From: Clostridia bacterium
GTDB lineage: Bacteria; Bacillota; Clostridia; UBA1381
Length of the DNA: 5,172 nt
Assembly (NCBI GenBank): GCA_900770405.1
Contig: CAAGKL010000288.1
Span: 1-5,172 of the forward strand
Direction of reading: 5' to 3'
Position numbers and translations under genes: made by a program. Below are positions 1 to 5,172 of the stretch, one piece after another (the stretch's first letter is position 1; every line of letters begins with the position of its first letter). Below the pieces are notes generated by a model that saw only the letters and a program-made list of their open reading frames with translations, did not search any database and had not been told where the DNA came from.

Positions 1-31
1 ACTCTTTCCCTACACGACGCTCTTCCGATCT
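1..31. other. Illumina TruSeq adapter remnant (not genomic)
   Basis: The first 31 bases match the universal Illumina TruSeq read-1 adapter, lacking only its first two bases; the diagnostic 3' part is ACGCTCTTCCGATCT. This is library sequence left at the end of an assembled contig. Genomic sequence starts at about base 32 (base 31 is the adapter's terminal T and could equally be genomic). On the minus strand the adapter reads AGATCGGAAGAGC, and its first two bases complete a false TAG stop for the gene at the left edge. The match is recognised from memory of the adapter and is exact over the whole stretch. Confidence 0.97.
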
Positions 32-1676
32 AGGTCATCAGCTTCGCGAGTATCGGCTCGCAATCGTCCTTATACATCGTGCCGTCAAGCTTGACCTTTT
101 CGCCGGTGGAATAGCGCACCGATTTGCCGCTCTGGTCAATCATACGCACCCATATGTGCTCGTCCTCGCCGCTGTAATTCACGCCGATGACGTAGCCGTA
201 TCTGTATTCGCCGTCGGCGCTGCCGGATATATCGGTAATCCTGCCGTCAAAGTCGATAAGGAACTTGCCGCTTTTTCCGATGCTCACCTTCGCGTTCTTT
301 TTAAAATAGCTGTTTCTTCTGTACTTTATGCCGTCTATCGACACGTAATCCTCGTCAACCGCGTCAAGCGTCCCATCGACCGCCTGCGTACTCACATACG
401 CCTCAATCCATTTTCCGTCCGCGCTTTCGCATACCGACAAAACGCTGCCCGTTTCAATATCCTCCGGCATAAGCTCTGCCGAATTGCCCTCGTCGTCTCT
501 GCCGGTCAGCTTGTACCAATAACCGTTCTCGCGGCGGAGCTTCACGCTGTCCTTTCCGCTTATGTCATAAAACGCGCCGTCAATATTACTCCCCGACGAA
601 ACGACGATATGGCGGTATTCATAGGTGAGCACAACATCGATATTTTTGTCGTTGTCGGTGTCAATCAGCACGAGATAGCCGTCGTCAAACACAAACGCCG
701 AGCTGTCCGGGCTGTGCGCTCTGCCGTTTTTCGCAAAGGTAAAGCCGTAGCTCATACGATATTCCTTGCTTTTACCGCTTTCATTTTCCGTTTTCAGTCT
801 GAAATTCGAATAAGAATTAACGTCCTCTGCGGAAATTCTGTAGACCTTGTTTTTCGGGTTCACATACACCGCGCGGACGGTGTCATTATCATCGTACATA
901 ATTTTCGCGTCCAGACCGAGATACCGCTCCGCCCCCGGCAGCGTACATCTGTATGTATCCGCGCCGACCGTTATAACGTCGGTGTCGGTATCAAAGCCCG
1001 GGACGATTGATGCGCGTCCCGCGCTTTTTATAATCCCCTCGCGCAGCGTAAAGCCGTAATTTTCCGTCAGAATATTCTTCCCGTTCTCTCTCCTGCGAAC
1101 GATATTCCCCTCGTCAAATGCGTCCACGTCATACAAGTCCGCATTGAGGAAGTTATACAGAATAATCGCGCAGTCGCTGAAATTAAGCGCACTCTCGCCC
1201 CGCGCAGAAACGTTTTTCGTAAGCTCCGCGCTTTTTGCGCAGGAATTATACCCCGCCGGGTATCCGCCCTTCAGCTCGGCAAGCTCGCCGTAGCCGAGCG
1301 CACTCGTCAGAATCTGTGCCGCCGCGTTAAAGGAAATTTTATCGTCGGGCTTAAATGCGCCCTCGCCGATAAGCCCCAGCTGCTTTGCCGCATATATCGC
1401 CGCGGCGTGGTCGTTTGCCTCCGTCACGTCGGCAATCGAGCCGTCCGGCATTGCAGCCGTCTCGGTATTCATCGCCTTAATCACATATTCCGCAAACTCC
1501 GCCCTCGTCACCGCATCGTCCGCGCCGCGCGGCGCATCGACAATTTCCAGCGCACTAAGGACATCAACGGAGCTTGTATATGCGTCAAATCCGCTGTTTT
1601 CCGCCGCCGATACGCTGACCGCAATGGTGTTTGCGACAAGCGCCAGAAGCAGCATTAAAGTAATTTTGATTTTCAT
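32..1676 (-). CDS. Secreted SLH-domain surface protein, C-terminus cut off by contig end
   Basis: A cell-surface protein of unknown detailed function. The 548 visible residues begin with a signal peptide (basic KIK, hydrophobic core 5-20, likely cleavage near the V-S-A-A of 22-25). Three SLH-like segments follow: about 34-70, with a good V-T-R-A-E motif at 56-60; about 81-130, ending in a degenerate motif (ISFNAA); and about 137-180, also degenerate (ESALNFSD). SLH domains anchor proteins to secondary cell wall polymers, and here only the first keeps the TRAE core. Residues 190-548 are beta-rich with repeated Y/V/D-G patterns and a D-x-D-x-D loop at 339-347, and resemble the poorly characterised C-terminal parts of other Clostridia SLH proteins. 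No catalytic domain is recognisable. The ATG at 1676 is supported by the signal peptide and an upstream GAGG. The apparent TAG at 30-32 is made by adapter bases, so the gene really continues beyond the contig. It is the last visible gene of the operon. Confidence 0.87.
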
Positions 1677-1684
1677 ATATATAA

Positions 1685-1698
1685 CCTCGAACTCCTTT
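1685..1698 (-). promoter_or_regulatory. Ribosome binding site of the left-edge SLH gene
   Basis: On the minus strand the leader reads AAAGGAG (1692-1698) followed by GAGG (1685-1688), then TTATATAT and the ATG at 1676. GAGG is 8 bases from the start, a normal spacing. The stronger AAAGGAG is 15 bases away, longer than usual. Either way the start is well supported, unlike that of the preceding SLH gene. The full 51-base gap (1677-1727) shows no hairpin followed by a T-run, so co-transcription with the upstream gene is likely. Confidence 0.6.
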
Positions 1699-1727
1699 CG
1701 CCGAACCTCCCGGAAATTTCCCGCCGT

Positions 1728-2915
1728 TTACTTTTGCGCGTTGTAGATGAGCTGTGCCGCCTGAGCTCTTGTCAGATTATCCTTCGGGCTGAAAATGCCC
1801 TCGCTCACGCCTGAAATATATCCATTTGCCGCCAACACGCCGACCGCGTCGCGCGCATATGCGGAAATTTCGTTTCTGTCGGTGAAGATGTAATTTCCGA
1901 AAAGCTCCTTAACCGAGCTGATTGTCCTCTGCATAATTACCGCCGCGTCCTCGCGCGTTATGCTCTCCTGCGGGCGGAAAAGACCGTCGCTGCCGCTGAC
2001 AAGCCCCGCCGCCGCAGCCGCTGTCACCGCGTCATAGTACCAGTCGCCCTCGTTCACATCGGCAAATGCCTGCCCCGCGCCATCCTTAGCCGCATCGGGC
2101 GCGATTATCTCATACAGCCCGAGCACGAGCTTTACAAACTCCGCCCGTGTAATCCTCTCTTCTGGCTTAAAGCTTCCATCCTCATAGCCGCTTATGAGCT
2201 TCTTTTCGCCGAGCGCGGTTATCGCGGTATAGCCCCAAAAATCAGTCGGAACATCGCCAAACATCAAATTTTCGGTTGTATCCGGCTTGTTCACGCTGAT
2301 CGGCACGCTGACCTTGCCGCCTCCCGAGCCGCTGCTGCCGCCGGAGCTGCCGCCCGACCCCGAGCCGCTCCCGGAACCGGAGCCGCTGCCCGAGCCGTCC
2401 AAGCCCTTTTCCTCCGTCGCCTGCTTTTGCGCCGCACTCTTGAGCACGCTCATAACACCCTCCGGCGTGCCAACGCCCCTCGCGCCGCTCATTGCCTTTG
2501 AATATATCGCGTCCTTGTCCTTAACCTTTTTATATTCATCGCTGTCGCAAAAAGCCTTTGTATACGCAAAATCTTCCTCAACCGTTTTCTTCAGGTTCTG
2601 CCAGCCCTCCGCGGTTTTCACCGCTGCGACCGCCTTATATTCTTCAAGTATTGCGGAAAAATCCGCAGCCTTGCGTTTTTCAAATTCATTTTTGTAGTCA
2701 ATGCCCGCCAAAAGCCCGAAAAGCTCTGTCCTTGCGCTGTCGGTGAGACGCTTGTCCCCGGCAATGTCAGTCTCATATACGATGCCCAGCTGCTCCGCAT
2801 ACTTTTTCAGAACCGCACCGCAGGTATCCGCATTTGCATCTTCAAGCAATGCCGCCGCGAGCATTTTATAATACGTATTATTAAATTCGTAGGGCACAGT
2901 ATAGGTGTACTTCAT
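1728..2915 (-). CDS. C-terminal half of a split SLH surface protein (helical repeats, Gly/Ser linker, three SLH domains)
   Basis: Read alone this is a 395-residue protein. Residues 1-165 are mostly helical and form the end of one and the whole of two diverged repeats of about 65-70 residues. Residues 172-200 are a pure Gly/Ser linker. Three SLH domains follow at about 217-270 (DFWGYTAI, then ITRAE at 255-259), 283-333 (DWYYDAV, then ITRED) and 342-395 (LTRAQ), ending four residues after Y391. A C-terminal triplet of SLH domains is the standard wall anchor that binds pyruvylated secondary cell wall polymer, so the protein should be exported. Yet its N-terminus (MKYTYTVPYEF) has no signal peptide, and no Shine-Dalgarno sequence precedes the ATG or the nearby GTG and ATG codons. 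It is in frame with the upstream gene, separated by one TAG and four codons (LLFS). I infer that it is the 3' part of a single 564-codon gene (1728-3422) and that the annotated start is not native. The domain calls are firm; independent translation is doubtful. Confidence 0.85.
   Translation of the reverse strand: MKYTYTVPYEFNNTYYKMLAAALLEDANADTCGAVLKKYAEQLGIVYETDIAGDKRLTDSARTELFGLLAGIDYKNEFEKRKAADFSAILEEYKAVAAVKTAEGWQNLKKTVEEDFAYTKAFCDSDEYKKVKDKDAIYSKAMSGARGVGTPEGVMSVLKSAAQKQATEEKGLDGSGSGSGSGSGSGSGGSSGGSSGSGGGKVSVPISVNKPDTTENLMFGDVPTDFWGYTAITALGEKKLISGYEDGSFKPEERITRAEFVKLVLGLYEIIAPDAAKDGAGQAFADVNEGDWYYDAVTAAAAAGLVSGSDGLFRPQESITREDAAVIMQRTISSVKELFGNYIFTDRNEISAYARDAVGVLAANGYISGVSEGIFSPKDNLTRAQAAQLIYNAQK
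2316..2402 (-). repeat. Gly/Ser-rich linker repeat
   Basis: This stretch encodes residues 172-200 of the SLH protein: a run of Gly-Ser dipeptides followed by GGSSGGSSGSGGG. At DNA level it is an imperfect six-base repeat (GGCTCG, GGTTCC and similar on the coding strand). It separates the helical region from the SLH anchor and probably acts as a flexible spacer that lets the functional part stand away from the wall. The repeat could change length by slippage in six-base steps without breaking the frame. Confidence 0.85.
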
Positions 2916-3053
2916 CGAAAACAGAAGCTAGTAAATTCTGTCCTCGACCCTGATGTAGTCTGCGTCCTCCAAATCTATGCCCAGCGCCGCGGCATTTTCT
3001 CTCGCCGCAGCCTTAAGCTCCGTCGCGCTCGCGGCGCTGTTCAACGCCTGCAA
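2421..3053 (-). repeat. Three diverged helical repeats of about 65-70 residues, running across the amber codon
   Basis: Three protein-level repeats can be aligned by eye. Unit A (about 2856-3053) starts ALNSAASATELK and contains AAALGIDLED. Unit B (about 2643-2855) starts ALLEDANADTCG and contains AEQLGIVYETD. Unit C (about 2421-2642) is the weakest, with DKDAIYSKAMSG matching the DSARTELFGLLAG of unit B. The shared pattern is an N-terminal helix, an A-x-x-LGI-type turn, a short linker, then L-x-x-L-x-x-x-x-Y and a final amphipathic helix. Similar repeats occur in other Clostridia SLH proteins; their role is not known to me. Unit A is interrupted by the TAG at 2928-2930 and its pattern resumes directly after it. 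Confidence 0.6.
2928..2930 (-). other. In-frame amber (TAG) codon splitting one SLH protein gene
   Basis: The TAG is followed in the same frame by CTT CTG TTT TCG and then the ATG of the downstream SLH gene. There is no Shine-Dalgarno sequence in the 12-base gap or in the last codons before it. The two flanking proteins complement each other: signal peptide without anchor, then anchor without signal peptide. The codon also lies inside a helical repeat. The likely explanations are a nonsense mutation, a base-call or assembly error, or, less likely, amber readthrough or reassignment. CAG (Gln) to TAG is one single-base route. Confidence 0.85.
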
Positions 3054-3422
3054 AGCCTCCGCCGCGCTACTGCTGTCCATATGCACGAATACCGCCGAGC
3101 CGTCCGAGTCCGCGGTTGTCACATAAACCACGTATTTTCCGCCCTCAAGTCCGTCCGGCATAGGGATTTTATATGTAAAATCTCCCGAAAATTCCGTCTG
3201 GCGCACATATGGCGGCATATTCGTATCGGAATAGCTGCCCGGTTCTTCGCCGTACTTAAATATCGTAATAACCGCATTTCCGTATGCCGTGCCCTTTACC
3301 GTCACAGCCTCGGTTTTAGCGTCATATACCGCCTCGATGTCCGAGCCCTGCGCAAAGCACGGCAGCTGTGATAAGCTCACAGCCGCCAATACCGTCATAC
3401 CGTACAATCTTTTGAATTTCAT
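2928..3422 (-). CDS. N-terminal half of a split SLH surface protein (signal peptide and beta-sandwich-like domain)
   Basis: The 164 visible residues start with a signal peptide: basic MKFKR, hydrophobic core 9-20 and probable cleavage after C-F-A at 22-24. There is no clear lipobox, so C22 is probably not lipidated. Residues 27-115 look like an Ig-type or other small beta-sandwich: alternating strands such as AVTVKGTAYGNAVITIFKY at 39-57, an N-x-x-P-P-Y loop near 68-72, FSGDFTYKIPM at 78-88 and GGKYVVYVTT at 94-103. Residues 122-164 begin a helical repeat that stops abruptly at the TAG. A secreted fragment with no anchor, truncated within a repeat, is best read as the 5' part of the 564-codon SLH gene. 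The ATG at 3422 is supported by the signal peptide and an upstream purine-rich stretch. It starts 25 bases after the permease gene, so it probably shares that transcript. Confidence 0.82.
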   Translation of the reverse strand: MKFKRLYGMTVLAAVSLSQLPCFAQGSDIEAVYDAKTEAVTVKGTAYGNAVITIFKYGEEPGSYSDTNMPPYVRQTEFSGDFTYKIPMPDGLEGGKYVVYVTTADSDGSAVFVHMDSSSAAEALQALNSAASATELKAAARENAAALGIDLEDADYIRVEDRIY

Positions 3423-3430
3423 ATTTACAG

Positions 3431-3443
3431 CCCCGCCTTTCCT
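3431..3443 (-). promoter_or_regulatory. Ribosome binding site of the split SLH gene
   Basis: The minus strand reads AGGAAAGGCGGGG, ending 8 bases before the ATG at 3422. It is purine rich but an imperfect match to AGGAGG. It lies in the 25-base gap after the permease stop and fixes the signal-peptide start. The contrast with the missing site before 2915 supports a single start for the whole split gene. Confidence 0.55.
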
Positions 3444-3447
3444 AAAA

Positions 3448-4329
3448 TCAGCCCTTTACCGCACCGACCATAATACCGTTCACAAAATATCTCTGCAGGA
3501 ACGGATACACCAGCAGAATTGGCACAGTTGCCACCATCATAACCGCATACTGCACACTCTCCGCCATTGTCTCATTATCGCCGCCGGCGGACGCCATATT
3601 GCCGCCCATACTGCTTGTATTGTTGTTAATGAGGATTTCGCGCAGAACCAGCTGCAGCGGATAGAGAGCCTTTTTGCGCAGATAGAGCATCGCATCGAAC
3701 CATGAATTCCATATATCCACCGCATAGTAGAGCAAAATCACCATAAGCGACGGAACGACCAGCGGAAGCATTATCATAAACAGCGTACCCACGCTACCCG
3801 CGCCGTCAATCGACGCCGCCTCCCCAATTTCGCCCGGAACGGCTGAAAATGCATTACGCAGAATAATCATATTAAACGGCGTGATTACCGTTGGGAACAC
3901 CAACGCCCAGATTTTGTTATCGAGCCCGAAGGAACGCACATTCAGGTAGGTCGGAATAAGTCCGCCCGAGAAGAACATCGTCACGACAATCAGGAACATC
4001 GCCGCCGGAACGAGCATCGCGTCCTTCCTCGACAGCACATACGCGCCGATAATCGTCAAAAGCATTGACATACTACCCTTGACAACAATCAGAAACAGCG
4101 TATTTGCAAAGCCGGTAAAAATTTTGTCGTTCTTCATAACGACCTTGTACGCATCAAGCGTAAAGCCGAGCGGCTTCCACAAAAAGCCCTCGTGCATCAT
4201 AAATTCGGCGGATTTTGAAAACGACGCCATCGCCACATAATAAAACGGATACAATGTCATAAGTGCCACAACAAGCATCAGGAGCACATTAAAGACATTG
4301 AAAATTTTCTCACCATTAGTCTTTTTCAT
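3448..4329 (-). CDS. ABC transporter permease, LplC/YtcP family (carbohydrate uptake)
   Basis: A complete 293-residue inner-membrane permease of the CUT1 sugar-type class (COG0395-like, LplC/YtcP subgroup), which with a partner permease forms the channel of an oligosaccharide importer. Six hydrophobic segments lie near 12-34, 72-97, 106-125, 138-158, 185-208 and 260-278. The cytoplasmic EAA loop that docks the ATPase reads EIGEAASIDGAG at 167-178, with the family LP at 188-189. Subgroup signatures are FSGGLIPTYLNVRSFGL at 120-136 and the C-terminal YFVNGIMVGAVKG. Length is typical. The ATG at 4329 follows a strong Shine-Dalgarno sequence. It lies 22 bases after the first permease gene, the usual pairing. 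Relatives are annotated for lipo-oligosaccharide, aldouronate or polysaccharide transport; the substrate cannot be assigned here. Confidence 0.95.
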   Translation of the reverse strand: MKKTNGEKIFNVFNVLLMLVVALMTLYPFYYVAMASFSKSAEFMMHEGFLWKPLGFTLDAYKVVMKNDKIFTGFANTLFLIVVKGSMSMLLTIIGAYVLSRKDAMLVPAAMFLIVVTMFFSGGLIPTYLNVRSFGLDNKIWALVFPTVITPFNMIILRNAFSAVPGEIGEAASIDGAGSVGTLFMIMLPLVVPSLMVILLYYAVDIWNSWFDAMLYLRKKALYPLQLVLREILINNNTSSMGGNMASAGGDNETMAESVQYAVMMVATVPILLVYPFLQRYFVNGIMVGAVKG

Positions 4330-4339
4330 TATTCAAATG

Positions 4340-4349
4340 CCTCCCTCAA
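4340..4349 (-). promoter_or_regulatory. Ribosome binding site of the LplC/YtcP-like permease
   Basis: The minus strand reads TTGAGGGAGG with its last G 10 bases before the ATG at 4329, a strong Shine-Dalgarno match. It lies wholly in the 22-base gap after the TAA of the first permease, which supports translation from one polycistronic message. Confidence 0.8.
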
Positions 4350-4351
4350 GA

Positions 4352-5172
4352 TTACCACAAACTGCCCTCGCCCGCCTTACGGCTGACAGTATTCGCAATG
4401 TAAAGCAGCGCAAAATTCAAAACCGAGTTGAACAGTCCGACCGCCGTACTGAAACTGAAGCTCCCCTCCAAAATACCCTTACGGTAAACATACGTCGTGA
4501 TGACGTCGGCTGTTTCGTAGGTAATCGGGTTATACAAAAGAATAATTTTTTCATAGCCGAGATTTAAAAGATTGCCTATCTGCAAAATCAGCATCGTGAC
4601 AATCGTCGGCATAATGCCGGGGATAGTTACGTGAAGCACCTGTTTGAAACGCCCCGCGCCGTCGATTACCGCAGCCTCATAGAGCTGCTTGTCAATCCCC
4701 GTGAGCGCCGCAAAGTATATAATCGAGTTCCAGCCTATATCCGTCCATATCCCCGATATAACGTAAACCGGGACGAAATATTTCGGGTAGTTCAGAAAGG
4801 ATACCCTCTCCGCGCCGAAAAATGCCATAATATCGTTTATAATCCCCCTGTCGGCGGTAAATTTCGTAATAAGTCCGCAAATTACAATCATCGAGATAAA
4901 ATGCGGCAGATATGCAACGAGCTGAACACCACGCTGAAATCTCTTGCAGGTCAGCTCGTTTAAAAGCAGCGCCAGGATTATCGGTGCGGGGAAGCCGAAA
5001 ATCAGGCACGCCCCGCTTATCGTAATTGTATTTCGCATAAGCCGCCAGAAATACGGATTTGACACAAAGCTTTTGAAATGCTCCAAGCCGACAAAGTCGC
5101 TCCCAAGCATACCCGTCGTAGGCGAGTAGTTCTCAAACGCTATCAACAGTCCGCCCATAGGCTTATATTTAA
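4352..5172 (-). CDS. ABC transporter permease, LplB family, N-terminus missing at contig end
   Basis: The partner permease of the same importer (COG4209-like, LplB family), acting in the inner membrane. Numbered from the Met at 5158, it shows VGLEHFKSFVSNPYFWRLMRNT at about 23-44, the IFGFPAPIILALLLNEL membrane segment at 53-69, and YLPHFIS at 83-89. The EAA loop is YEAAVIDGAGRFKQVLHVTIPG at 160-181. The C-terminal LLYNPITYETADVITTYVYR and the final GEGSLW are family hallmarks. The Met at 5158 is not the real start: the frame stays open to the edge, the upstream codons read K-Y-K-P, and K-Y-x-P-M-x-G is a conserved internal motif after the first membrane helix. About 35-45 N-terminal residues are missing. 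It is the first visible gene of the operon; promoter and true start are outside the window. Confidence 0.94.
   Translation of the reverse strand, partial: KYKPMGGLLIAFENYSPTTGMLGSDFVGLEHFKSFVSNPYFWRLMRNTITISGACLIFGFPAPIILALLLNELTCKRFQRGVQLVAYLPHFISMIVICGLITKFTADRGIINDIMAFFGAERVSFLNYPKYFVPVYVISGIWTDIGWNSIIYFAALTGIDKQLYEAAVIDGAGRFKQVLHVTIPGIMPTIVTMLILQIGNLLNLGYEKIILLYNPITYETADVITTYVYRKGILEGSFSFSTAVGLFNSVLNFALLYIANTVSRKAGEGSLW

Noticed and set aside
156..1010. Long plus-strand open frame of 284 codons opposite the left-edge SLH gene
   Set aside because: Its translation is rich in R, V, H and A without recognisable motifs, it has no supporting neighbours, and the minus-strand frame has a signal peptide and SLH domains. 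It is a mirror of GC-biased codon use.
1712..1721. Perfect ten-base palindrome GGAAATTTCC in the gap between the two SLH genes
   Set aside because: It does not extend beyond ten bases, is not followed by a T-run, and is too short to call a terminator or operator.
2287..2697. Proline-rich plus-strand open frame (PEPLPEPEPLPEP-like)
   Set aside because: The proline/glutamate pattern is simply the reverse reading of the Gly/Ser linker codons. No ribosome binding site or domain supports it.
3348..3371. Lipoprotein signal in the 164-residue protein because of Cys22
   Set aside because: The residues before the cysteine (S-Q-L-P) do not form a lipobox, and C-F-A followed by Q fits ordinary signal peptidase cleavage.
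2928..3450. Reassignment of TGA (Trp or Gly codes) in this organism
   Set aside because: The LplC-like permease ends with TGA directly after its family-typical C-terminus and just before the next ribosome binding site, so TGA acts as a stop here.
5140..5172. Adapter sequence at the right end as well
   Set aside because: The last bases translate to the family motif K-Y-K-P-M and match no adapter I know, so they are genomic.

Overview
The window is a metagenome-style contig whose genes all lie on the minus strand and are tightly packed, so they read from the right edge to the left as one apparent operon. The gene content suggests a Gram-positive-type Bacillota, most likely a Clostridia lineage. 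The evidence is two polysaccharide-type ABC permeases of the LplB and LplC/YtcP families, two surface proteins with S-layer homology (SLH) domains, AGGAGG-type ribosome binding sites and moderate-to-high GC. I cannot name a genus.

Layout in transcription order: (1) an LplB-like permease that runs off the right edge and lacks its N-terminus; (2) after 22 bases, a complete LplC/YtcP-like permease; (3) after 25 bases, a secreted protein of 164 codons with a signal peptide and a beta-sandwich-like domain, ending at a TAG; (4) after 12 bases and in the same frame, a 395-codon protein with helical repeats, a Gly/Ser linker and three C-terminal SLH domains, but no signal peptide and no ribosome binding site; (5) after 51 bases, a secreted protein with N-terminal SLH domains and a long beta-rich region, cut off at the left edge.

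Two points change how the window should be read. First, items 3 and 4 are almost certainly two halves of one 564-codon secreted SLH protein split by a single in-frame amber codon (2928-2930). The stop falls inside a helical repeat, the first half has the export signal, and the second half has the wall anchor. Second, bases 1-31 are Illumina TruSeq adapter, not genome. The apparent stop codon of item 5 is created at the adapter junction, so that protein is really open-ended.

Together the genes look like a carbohydrate uptake locus: two membrane permeases for an oligosaccharide or lipo-oligosaccharide-type substrate, with wall-anchored proteins that may help capture or present the polymer. No solute-binding protein, ATPase or glycoside hydrolase is visible. 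The substrate cannot be told from this sequence. No RNA genes, CRISPR arrays, insertion sequences, promoters or terminators were found, and there is no gene-free stretch over 51 bases outside the adapter.
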